Source of the DNA: a bacterium
GTDB taxonomy: Bacteria > Sumerlaeota > Sumerlaeia > SLMS01 > JAHLLQ01
Reading direction: 5' to 3'
Assembly: GCA_020444065.1 (NCBI GenBank)
Contig: JAHLLQ010000002.1
Coordinates: 124,001-188,000 of the forward strand
Length of the DNA stretch: 64,000 bases
Position numbers and translations under genes: made by a program. This document shows, in pieces, positions 7,663 to 14,945 of the stretch. Numbering within the stretch: the stretch's first letter is position 1; every line of letters starts with the position of its first letter. A model generated the notes under the pieces. The model was not told the origin of the DNA. It was given only the letters and a program-made list of their open reading frames with translations, and did not search any database.

Positions 7663-9027
7663 GTGAGCCTCCGGAACCTGCCTCGTACGCTTTGTCTCGC
7701 CGCCAGTGTGGCCATCTTCGCAGCGATGTCGGGAAGCATCGCCGCCCAGAACTGGGAACTCGTCTGGTCCGACGAATTCGACGGACCCTCCATCGATTCT
7801 TCAAAGTGGAGCCATGAAGTCAATGCCCAGGGAGGTGGGAACAATGAACTGCAGTTCTACACCTCTCGTTCCGAAAACTCGTTCGTCCAGGACGGGAAGC
7901 TCGTCATCCGCGCCATCAAAGAGCAGTACACCGCTGTCGATCCCTCTGATGGACAGACCAAGACGCGTAGCTACACCTCTGCCCGGCTGAACACCAACAA
8001 CAAGGGCGATTGGCTTTATGGCCGCTACGAGGTCCGCGCCAAGCTGCCAGGGCGCCAGGGACTCTGGCCCGCCATCTGGATGCTGCCGACGGATTGGGTC
8101 TACGGCGGGTGGGCCGCCAGCGGCGAGATCGACATCATGGAACACCGCGGCGATCGCCCGACCATTCTCTACACCACGATTCATTACGGAGGGGGCTGGC
8201 CCAACAACGTGCACCACGGGGCCGAAACCACCGTTCCCGACCTCTCCGAGGACTTCCACGTCTACGCCTTCGAGTGGTACGAGAACGAGATGATCTGGTT
8301 CTTCGACGGCACCGAAGTCTGGCGCACCGATTCCTGGTACAGTGACAACGGCGACTACCCGGCGCCGTTCGACCAGCGCTTTCACATGATGCTCAACGTC
8401 GCCGTCGGCGGCAGTTTCCTGCCCGATCCACCGGCCGATGCGGATTACTTCCCGCGCGAAATGCAGGTCGACTATGTGCGCGTCTATCAGCGCAACAACG
8501 ACGATCAGCAACCCTGGTCCGGCACCCCTGTCGCCTTGCCGGCGCGGATTGAGGCCGAACACTACGACACCGGCGGCAGCATGGTCGCCTACAGCGACAA
8601 CGACGCCTCGAACAACGGCGGGGCGTTCCGACTCGACGAAGGCGTGGACATCGAAAACTCGCAGGACGAGGACGGCACCTACTCGATCGGCTGGTTCTCG
8701 CCGGGGGAGTGGGTCGAATACACCGTCAATGTTCCGCGGACCGGCGAGTACGGAATTGCCATTCGCAACTCGACGCAGAACACCGACGCAGCCGTGCGGG
8801 TCGACTTCCGACAGGCCGGCGCAACCGTCACCTCTGCAGAGACCGCTCTTTCCTCAACCGGAGGCTGGTACAACTGGACGACAACCGACGTCGGCTCGGT
8901 CAACCTGACCGCGGGTGACTACATCATCCGCGTCAATTCCACCTCGGCGGACTTCAACTTCAACTACCTGGAAATCGACCTTCTCCACGCCGCCACCGGC
9001 GACATGTGGATCATCCTCGGGGAATAA
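7663..9027 (+). CDS. Secreted GH16 beta-glucanase (laminarinase-like) with CBM6
   Basis: The protein has 454 residues. The GTG at 7663 has AGGA six bases upstream; the in-frame TTG at 7657 has no room for a ribosome site. A signal peptide runs to about residue 28 (cleavage after SIAA). The GH16 domain contains EIDIME with catalytic Glu155, Asp157 and Glu160. The CBM6 module from about residue 291 shows RIEAEHYD and EWVEYTVNV. It is a paralogue of the lipoprotein enzyme at 2697 without its Ig-like domain. A freely released depolymerase plus a tethered one, with an importer between them, is a standard arrangement for stepwise glucan digestion. Confidence 0.9.
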   Translation: MSLRNLPRTLCLAASVAIFAAMSGSIAAQNWELVWSDEFDGPSIDSSKWSHEVNAQGGGNNELQFYTSRSENSFVQDGKLVIRAIKEQYTAVDPSDGQTKTRSYTSARLNTNNKGDWLYGRYEVRAKLPGRQGLWPAIWMLPTDWVYGGWAASGEIDIMEHRGDRPTILYTTIHYGGGWPNNVHHGAETTVPDLSEDFHVYAFEWYENEMIWFFDGTEVWRTDSWYSDNGDYPAPFDQRFHMMLNVAVGGSFLPDPPADADYFPREMQVDYVRVYQRNNDDQQPWSGTPVALPARIEAEHYDTGGSMVAYSDNDASNNGGAFRLDEGVDIENSQDEDGTYSIGWFSPGEWVEYTVNVPRTGEYGIAIRNSTQNTDAAVRVDFRQAGATVTSAETALSSTGGWYNWTTTDVGSVNLTAGDYIIRVNSTSADFNFNYLEIDLLHAATGDMWIILGE

Positions 9028-9044
9028 CGAAGAGCCGCTCCTGG

Positions 9045-9245
9045 AGTGCTGAAGCCATGCTTCAGCCGTCATTCGGGGCAAGCCATGCTTGCCCCACCTC
9101 CAAACTGAAGTCAGCCAAGGAGAAGTAAAGGCAACTACCCTTGCCCTTGTGGTGCACTCGAGGGAGATTGTGAGCCACTGTGCCATGAGTGACTCGCACG
9201 CCGCGTTCGCCTGCAAAGGCCGAAGCCGGAGAAAGAAAAGGGCAA
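9045..9245 (+). repeat. Hairpin-rich intergenic repeat, copy 1
   Basis: This gap holds two perfect hairpins with the same CAT loop: GCTGAAGC/GCTTCAGC (9048-9066) and GGGGCAAGC/GCTTGCCCC (9075-9095). Then comes a 48-bp block (9130-9177) about 90% identical to 10589-10636, followed by further shared pieces up to about 9240. It resembles a non-coding REP-like element; no gene is seen. Confidence 0.7.
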
Positions 9246-9294
9246 CCATCCCTTTTTCCAATTCCCCCCGACCTGTCTCTCAATGAGGTCCAAA

Positions 9295-9810
9295 ATGCCT
9301 GATATAATCGACTTGAATTACTGGTTCGCCGACAGCAGAGAACCAAGTGGGCAGTGGCTTCCGGTCGGTGTAGAGTACTGCCAAGAGGAGTGCACGAAGG
9401 ACGTGCTTGCGGCCGATCAAGCCTACTCTCTTGTTTGCCCGTACATCGAGCCTATGGATCAGCCCTCGATCCGGGAATTCGTCTGCTCGATTGTCACAGA
9501 TCCCGAGGACAGATTCTCCGGCCAACCACTCCTGTCCCGCGAACTGATGCTCTCCCGCGATGAACAATCTGCAACTCTCTGCTGCCGTCATCTGAGCGGT
9601 TCAGTGCTCAGATACTTGCTCCCCCTGCGTTCTCTTGGTCCCTTGGATCTCGTCGTGCTGATTCCCGATATCGAGGACCACGCATCGCCGCCGGCACTGG
9701 AAAATGAGTACTGGCGAGAACTCATCATCCGGGCGCACGAATTCTTCGTGCTTGGACGATACGACGATTCATTTGAAATGGTGCGCCTGTTCGCGGCGGA
9801 GAAGAGATAA
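9295..9810 (+). CDS. Hypothetical protein, first of a tandem paralogous pair
   Basis: The protein has 171 residues and belongs to a family I do not recognise. The ATG at 9295 is preferred over 9283 because TGAGGT lies just before it and because the paralogue at 9912 starts with the same residues (MPDIIDL versus MPEIINL). Shared blocks are WLPVGVEY, the LCCRH..GSVL..LLPLR stretch, the LE.EYWREL segment and FFVLGR.SF.MVRLFA near the end. No signal peptide or membrane segment is present, so the protein is probably cytoplasmic. The even conservation along the whole length suggests one compact domain. Confidence 0.75.
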   Translation: MPDIIDLNYWFADSREPSGQWLPVGVEYCQEECTKDVLAADQAYSLVCPYIEPMDQPSIREFVCSIVTDPEDRFSGQPLLSRELMLSRDEQSATLCCRHLSGSVLRYLLPLRSLGPLDLVVLIPDIEDHASPPALENEYWRELIIRAHEFFVLGRYDDSFEMVRLFAAEKR

Positions 9811-9811
9811 G

Positions 9812-9836
9812 GCGTCGGCGTCGTCTGTCGACGCCT
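9812..9836 (+). terminator. Hairpin between the tandem paralogues
   Basis: A 7-bp stem GGCGTCG (9812-9818) pairs with CGACGCC (9830-9836). A T-rich stretch follows about 20 bp later rather than immediately, so termination is uncertain. Confidence 0.35.
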
Positions 9837-9911
9837 CCGGGCCTGCCCACCGTTTTTCCCTCTTTCTGGGAATCCCCGCATCCACAGATCGACTGCAGCG
9901 CGAGGCTGACA

Positions 9912-10442
9912 ATGCCCGAAATAATCAATTTGAAACACCGATTCGCAGGCCCGACGGAGGCAAGCGGCCACTGGCTTCCAGTCGGAGTCGAGTATCATCA
10001 AGAGGTCTGCAAGCGCACCCTGAAGGAGTGGAAGATGCTTGCAGACAATCGGGAATACTCTGTGGTTGCCCCGCACATCGGCGCATTGGACGAGCCCAAT
10101 GTCAGGGCATTCATCAACTCCCTTGTTGCAGATCGGACTGATAACTTCTCCGGCGATCTCGTGATCTCCCGCAGGCAGGAGGTTGTACGGCTCTGCTGTC
10201 GGCATATGAGGGGTTCGGTGCTCAACTCCTTACTTCCCCTGCGTTGGCTCGGCCCCCACGACACAGTCCTGTTAAGTCCCGATCCCCAGGACTACTCATC
10301 GCCCCCTTCACTGGAAACCGAATACTGGCGCGAGTTGATCCTCAGATCCGGAGAGTTCTTCGTACTTGGCCGGCGCAGTGATTCTTTTGGGATGGTACGC
10401 CTGTTTGCAGAGAAGGGAGACCACACATTTAATCCTGCGTGA
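9912..10442 (+). CDS. Hypothetical protein, second of a tandem paralogous pair
   Basis: The protein has 176 residues and is a clear full-length paralogue of the protein at 9295, sharing the WLPVGVEY, LCCRH, LLPLRWLGP and EYWREL blocks. It contains a short insertion near residue 40 and a few extra C-terminal residues. No known domain is recognised, and it has no signal peptide. The two genes are 101 bp apart with a hairpin between them and could be cotranscribed. Both frames are intact with similar length, so neither copy looks like a decaying duplicate. Confidence 0.75.
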   Translation: MPEIINLKHRFAGPTEASGHWLPVGVEYHQEVCKRTLKEWKMLADNREYSVVAPHIGALDEPNVRAFINSLVADRTDNFSGDLVISRRQEVVRLCCRHMRGSVLNSLLPLRWLGPHDTVLLSPDPQDYSSPPSLETEYWRELILRSGEFFVLGRRSDSFGMVRLFAEKGDHTFNPA

Positions 10443-10447
10443 TCTTT

Positions 10448-10701
10448 GAGTGCTGAAGCCCTGCTTGCCCCCCTCGGTTGACCCACGCAACGCCTGCAAT
10501 GCGGGTGGCGCGAAGCACGGCTTCGCACCGACAAAGCGGCAGCATGGCTGCCGCACTCCAAATAGGAAGCGCGACACGCAGGACTCCCGGCAACTGCCCT
10601 TGCCCCTGTGGTGCACTGAAGGGAAATTGTGAGCCAATATGGCTCGAGTGGCACGCGCACGCCGCGTCGGCCCAAAAGGCCGAAGCGGGAGGGAGAAAGA
10701 A
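10448..10701 (+). repeat. Hairpin-rich intergenic repeat, copy 2
   Basis: It opens with the same GAGTGCTGAAGCC.TGCTT segment as copy 1 and contains two perfect 3-nt-loop hairpins, GCGAAGC/GCTTCGC (10510-10526) and GCGGCAGC/GCTGCCGC (10536-10554). It then has the 48-bp block 10589-10636 shared with 9130-9177. The hairpins differ in sequence from copy 1 but keep the arm-3 nt-arm design. Its last bases supply the ribosome site of the next gene. Confidence 0.7.
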
Positions 10702-10702
10702 G

Positions 10703-11278
10703 ATGACTCGCAGCAACAGTATTCGTGAAATTCGGTTTTCGTCCCTCATGCTCCTTCTCTCGATGGCGCTGGGCGTTTCCTCCTGTGGCTTCATCCCAGT
10801 TGAGTCGGGAACCATAAACATCCGCGTTCAGAATCAAACGAACTGTTGGGCCTGCATTTCACTCCACGCCGACGCGTACGACGTTGTTCCTCAAGTCTTG
10901 ATCCCGTCAGGGCAAGAAACAGTTCTCCAGACCAACACGACCCTTGCAGGCGTGAAGGTCCGAGACTTCATGTTCGAGCCTGACCTGCGTCTGACCGCCA
11001 AGACGGACTCTTGCGGCTGTAGCGAGATATCCTGGAAGGATCTCGGAGCCGCGGCAACAGACCACCTTGAATTTGCAGTACAACTGAGAGACGACTTTCT
11101 GATTCTGACTGAGGAAGGGCTTTTTCCAGTATACTCTACTTCCCAGCAAGAATTCGATGACTTTCATCTCAGTTGTCAAGGTGCTCAAGATCGGCTGCCA
11201 GGATCCCCACCCGCGGCCGGAGCGTCTTCTCGTACACAGCCACCGGATAAACCACGCCAAGATACCGGAGAGGAATAG
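10703..11278 (+). CDS. Putative lipoprotein of unknown function
   Basis: The protein has 191 residues, starting at ATG 10703 after GGGAGG. The N-terminal signal ends in the lipobox GVSSC at about residues 22-26, so the product is probably lipid-anchored. The mature part contains several cysteines (TNCWAC, DSCGC) and a polar Pro/Ser-rich tail (PPAAGASSRTQPPDKP). No family is recognised. The next gene starts within its stop codon (TAGTG), so the two lipoproteins are translationally linked. Confidence 0.65.
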   Translation: MTRSNSIREIRFSSLMLLLSMALGVSSCGFIPVESGTINIRVQNQTNCWACISLHADAYDVVPQVLIPSGQETVLQTNTTLAGVKVRDFMFEPDLRLTAKTDSCGCSEISWKDLGAAATDHLEFAVQLRDDFLILTEEGLFPVYSTSQQEFDDFHLSCQGAQDRLPGSPPAAGASSRTQPPDKPRQDTGEE

Positions 11279-11718
11279 TGGCGGTCCCCGTTTTCCAGAG
11301 AGCGACCACACTCCTTGCTCTTGCCATCCTCGTGGCGATCACTTCCTGTGCGGGCCGGATGGATGTTGCCGGTCGTTATGTCTGTGTTGAGGATCCGGGC
11401 CAGACCCTTCTGTTGTACTCGTCAGGTGACTTCATACATTCCTTTACGAGAAACGGAAAGCTCGTGAATCGACTCGGCAGGGAATACAAGATTGACGGAG
11501 ATCGGATCGTACTGCGTGGCTTCGCCGCTCCTGATGTTCACGATCTTGCATACCGTTGGGAGTCCTACAACGTCGTCTTCAAAGGGGGAGTTATCTACAT
11601 ACCATATACGTTGGAGATGCCAGGAGGGGACTCTCTCCATCGCTTCGAAAGGGCGGGACCACTCACGACGGGCGACAAAAAGCTACTGCAGCAATTGAAA
11701 TCACCGGGAGGAAGTTGA
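11278..11718 (+). CDS. Small putative lipoprotein of unknown function
   Basis: The protein has 146 residues. The GTG at 11278 overlaps the previous stop by one base and follows GGAGAGGA. The signal peptide ends in the lipobox AITSC. The mature domain alternates short strands (RYVCVEDPGQTLLLYSSGDF, then YKIDGDRIVLRG), suggesting a small beta-sandwich or beta-barrel. No family is recognised. It is the second member of a run of small envelope-protein genes. Confidence 0.65.
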   Translation: MAVPVFQRATTLLALAILVAITSCAGRMDVAGRYVCVEDPGQTLLLYSSGDFIHSFTRNGKLVNRLGREYKIDGDRIVLRGFAAPDVHDLAYRWESYNVVFKGGVIYIPYTLEMPGGDSLHRFERAGPLTTGDKKLLQQLKSPGGS

Positions 11719-11749
11719 ATTGCCTCCAGAAACGGCCGGAGCATAGTCT

Positions 11750-12535
11750 ATGCAGGACAAACGTACACTTTCAGGCCGCATCATCGCAGGACTTGGCCTA
11801 CTCTTGACCATTATTCTGGTCCAGGCTGTGATCATCATAATTCTCCTGGCTGAGAAGAATCCCGAGTCAACTTCCGGACCCGAGAGCGCAAGTAAGAGTG
11901 GTATTGGGGAATCTGCCTCCCATGAGGAAATACTCTCTACTTTCCAAACTGGCCCGCCGACATCTGATCCTCTTGAAGGGATTGAGTCCAATCCTTCTCC
12001 ACTAATCATTCCTCCGAGCCTGGAGCGCATGCATCTTCTGGGCCGCACAGAGATTGGACGAAAAGCATACGGGTGGGCGGCGGCGTTCGATGAAAAGTTC
12101 GAATTGAAGGGCGAACTCGGGAAGATTAGCCAGTCGCTTCTTGCTGACGGTTGGACTCCCCATCCATCTGGCCTCCTCTTTGATGATTCCTCCGGTGACA
12201 ATCAGCTCTTCTTTGTTGCCCACAACCAGCCGTACCAATTCCAGATAAATCGCCTTGAGTTTGCGAAGAAGGGCAAGGGGTACATCCTCTATGAAATCTC
12301 CCAGGATGACTTCCGAAGCGACATTCGAAGCTTCCGCATGATTTATCTGGATGCCGAGATGCTAAACATCGCTCTTTGCAGATTCGATCGGAAGGACATC
12401 TCATCCCTGGGCTTGGGTTTGGATGATTGCGGCGATGTGTCCTCCGAGAGGCTTCAGTTGCTGGATCCATACATCCCATTCTTCTTGGGAAACGATGCCA
12501 CGAGGAGAGATCTTCTGGAAGAGATCTTCAGATAG
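11750..12535 (+). CDS. Hypothetical membrane-anchored protein
   Basis: The protein has 261 residues from ATG 11750. One membrane segment near the N-terminus (IIAGLGLLLTIILVQAVIII) is followed by a Ser/Glu-rich linker and a soluble domain of about 170 residues, presumably periplasmic. No catalytic motif or family is recognised. It is 31 bp after the lipoprotein gene and on the same strand, so it probably belongs to the same transcript. Confidence 0.6.
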   Translation: MQDKRTLSGRIIAGLGLLLTIILVQAVIIIILLAEKNPESTSGPESASKSGIGESASHEEILSTFQTGPPTSDPLEGIESNPSPLIIPPSLERMHLLGRTEIGRKAYGWAAAFDEKFELKGELGKISQSLLADGWTPHPSGLLFDDSSGDNQLFFVAHNQPYQFQINRLEFAKKGKGYILYEISQDDFRSDIRSFRMIYLDAEMLNIALCRFDRKDISSLGLGLDDCGDVSSERLQLLDPYIPFFLGNDATRRDLLEEIFR

Positions 12536-12614
12536 TCGCAGGAGATAGGGGAGAAAAGCTGACGATCCCCCGTTTCCCCGCAACGAGAGAAGAGCCCATA
12601 ATTGACGGAGAGAA

Positions 12615-12881
12615 ATGGAAGAAGGCTCTGATTGCGGGGGAATCAGCGTTGGCGTTGGCACTCTTGCTGGGATTGCCTATGGCGTCTACCGCTCCATGGG
12701 GGATACCGACGTTGCAATGAAGGCTATTCGGATTCTGGCAGGTCTGATCTTGGGATACTCAGCCGGCTCTCTCCTAATCCTGTTCCCGCTATCAGTCCGA
12801 ATTGGACTCCGAGAACTGTGCAGGCGAGTTGGGATTGCTGAGCATTCTCGGATTGAAGAACAAGAACAAGGGACAAAATGA
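12615..12881 (+). CDS. Small two-helix membrane protein
   Basis: The protein has 88 residues. The ATG at 12615 has a GGAG four bases upstream. Two hydrophobic segments are visible (ISVGVGTLAGIAYGVY and ILAGLILGYSAGSLLILFPL), followed by a charged tail. Its stop overlaps the next start (ATGA). No family is recognised; the overlap and shared strand support that it is real. Confidence 0.5.
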   Translation: MEEGSDCGGISVGVGTLAGIAYGVYRSMGDTDVAMKAIRILAGLILGYSAGSLLILFPLSVRIGLRELCRRVGIAEHSRIEEQEQGTK

Positions 12882-13180
12882 TCTATCTCACAATAGACGG
12901 CATGTCTTCTGGCACCGGCATTCGGGACTCGGTTACGTCCGAGTATCTTGAGCCCGAGGCACTTCACTTGTCCGACGCAGTTCGGGGGAGACTTGAGCAT
13001 TGGCTGGGAGAATACAGAGAACTGCACATGCGAAACTACGCGGATGCAGGCGAGAGAGATCGTCTTGACGAAGAGGGATTAGCGATTGCCCGGATCATAA
13101 AGGGCGAAATCCCCGGTTCCAAAGTGAATTACTTCTCGGACGCGAAGTGCACAACCACTTGGAATGTCGAGAGCACGTGA
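12878..13180 (+). CDS. Small hypothetical protein
   Basis: The protein has 100 residues and starts with ATGA overlapping the previous stop, after AAGGGA. It is soluble and acidic, with no signal peptide and a helical central region (LEHWLGEYRELHMRNYADAG). No family is recognised. It closes the run of small genes that begins at 10703; the next gene converges on it with no visible terminator in the 89-bp gap. Confidence 0.5.
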   Translation: MIYLTIDGMSSGTGIRDSVTSEYLEPEALHLSDAVRGRLEHWLGEYRELHMRNYADAGERDRLDEEGLAIARIIKGEIPGSKVNYFSDAKCTTTWNVEST

Positions 13181-13269
13181 CATCCTTGAGTGAATCTCCT
13201 CTCTTCCCGCGCTGTTGCTGCAAAGCTGGCCATCGATCGCGTGTCGCGATGCTCTCCTCCCGCACCCGC

Positions 13270-14784
13270 TCACTCCTCCGCAACGAGTCGCCCGTTGCTT
13301 GCCCAGATGCGCGTTGCCGGATCAACCGGGAAGAGGAACAAGAACACCTTATCCAGTCGCTCCGCCCAAAACTGCTCGCTGTGGATCGCGTCGACGTCGA
13401 CGCATTGTTGCAGGTTGGGCCCGATGGCGTAGCCGTTCTCCAGCAGTGCATCGCGCGCCTCGAAGGCCGCGCCCATGCCGTCGTCGCTTCGGCCGGACTT
13501 CGTGCCGCTGTCGATCCACAGGCGCATGTCCTGTCGCTTGCCTGTACGGAAGCGTTCAACGATGCGCGAGCACTCGTCCTCCGCGTTCTTGCCGGAGATA
13601 TCGAACGCCGAAGACATCGCCGCATTGTTTCGAGCGAACTCGGGGAACTCCCACGCGATATAGGCGGAGAAGATCCCGCCCATTGACGATCCGCAGGTCG
13701 CCCGGTCTTCGGGATCGGACAACGCGCGGTAGTTCTCCTCAATATACGGAGCCACGCGGTCGCGATAGAAGGCCGCCATTTTGTCCGCCCGGCCGGGCTT
13801 CTGATCTTCCGGCGGAGCATCTTCCCGCCCACCCCACGAACCGTAGGGCGGCAGGTACTCCCAGACGCGCTGTCCGCCGTTGTTTCCCACGCCGACGATC
13901 AGGCACTCGCGCATGCGGCCCTCGCCGATCAGCCGATCGGCCACGTCGTCCGCGTGCCACGATCCAATGAAGCTGTCCTTCGCATACGCCTCGAACAAAT
14001 TCTGCCCATCGTGCATGTAGATCACGGGGTACTTGCGATCGGGGAAATTGTCGTAGCCTCTCGGTGTGTACACATAAACCGGACGATCCGGGATCGTCTC
14101 GGTTCCCGGAAAGCGATCGATCTTCACCACGCGCGACGGAGAGACATCGGCTGGTGGTTCGTACGCGAAGATCTGTCCGTCTCGCACCCACAAATCCATC
14201 AGGCCCGTGATGAAGAACTCGTCATCGGTGAATTTCGGCGACATGTACTGCCCCTCCGATTCGCGCAGGCGAAACTTCCACTCCCCGCGGCCGGGCAAAT
14301 CCTCCAGCACCGATTCCCACAAGCCGTCCTCAGTCTTTTCGGTCCAGATGGGGATCCAGCCGCTGATCGGAAAGTAGTACTCCAACTGCGGGGCCTCCGC
14401 ATCGCTGTAGAATCGCACATGGGCCGTCCGTTTCGGCGCTCGGTTGCCGGGGACCTTCATCTTCAACGGCCCCGACAATTCGCGGATCAAGGCATTCGGA
14501 CGCGCCATGTACTCGGGCGTGTCGCGGCACATGATGTAGCGATACGTGAACCGGGTCCCGGCCGGCAGATCAATGGCCAGCTTCCACTTCGGGAAATCGT
14601 AAGGCGACATCTTCACCGCGTTGGCTGGATCGTTCTTGCCCAGCTCGGGCAGACTGCCGACCACGAAGATGCTCTGGCCGAAATTCGTCGAGTACTCCGT
14701 CTCGAACTCCACGCGAACCAGCTCCGGGCCGTCCGCCCACAGGGCAGTCGTCATCAGAAGGACTCCAATCAGCAGAAAGCGCAC
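13270..14784 (-). CDS. Secreted esterase with N-terminal CBM20-type domain
   Basis: The protein has 504 residues. The GTG at 14784 is chosen because AGGAGGTT lies seven bases upstream and the signal peptide (FLLIGVLLMTTALWA) starts there. Residues about 22-110 look like a CBM20 starch-binding module (FVVGSLPELGKNDP, then FTYRYI). A second beta-rich segment follows. The C-terminal half is an alpha/beta hydrolase of the esterase D/enterochelin-esterase type, with YPVIYMHDGQNLF and the nucleophile elbow CGSSMGG (Ser367). Likely secreted or periplasmic. Substrate unknown; the CBM suggests an acylated alpha-glucan or glycogen-like polymer, by inference. Confidence 0.75.
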   Translation of the reverse strand: MRFLLIGVLLMTTALWADGPELVRVEFETEYSTNFGQSIFVVGSLPELGKNDPANAVKMSPYDFPKWKLAIDLPAGTRFTYRYIMCRDTPEYMARPNALIRELSGPLKMKVPGNRAPKRTAHVRFYSDAEAPQLEYYFPISGWIPIWTEKTEDGLWESVLEDLPGRGEWKFRLRESEGQYMSPKFTDDEFFITGLMDLWVRDGQIFAYEPPADVSPSRVVKIDRFPGTETIPDRPVYVYTPRGYDNFPDRKYPVIYMHDGQNLFEAYAKDSFIGSWHADDVADRLIGEGRMRECLIVGVGNNGGQRVWEYLPPYGSWGGREDAPPEDQKPGRADKMAAFYRDRVAPYIEENYRALSDPEDRATCGSSMGGIFSAYIAWEFPEFARNNAAMSSAFDISGKNAEDECSRIVERFRTGKRQDMRLWIDSGTKSGRSDDGMGAAFEARDALLENGYAIGPNLQQCVDVDAIHSEQFWAERLDKVFLFLFPVDPATRIWASNGRLVAEE

Positions 14785-14945
14785 GGTTTCCAACCTCCTG
14801 TGCGGAAAAGACTTAGCCCGAGCAGACCGCCCCGGCCCGTCAATCGGCAAGTCGAAACGTTCCCCCCTCAGGGTTTCCTTGCGTTCCCGAACTTCCGGGA
14901 GAGAATGGAGCCGACCAACGCACCGTCGCATCGGAAAATCGCCAG

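Noticed and set aside
9028-9294. Possible small gene on the minus strand within the hairpin repeat
   Set aside because: The similar minus-strand peptides in both repeat copies come from repeated DNA with palindromes. There is no ribosome site or codon-level conservation.
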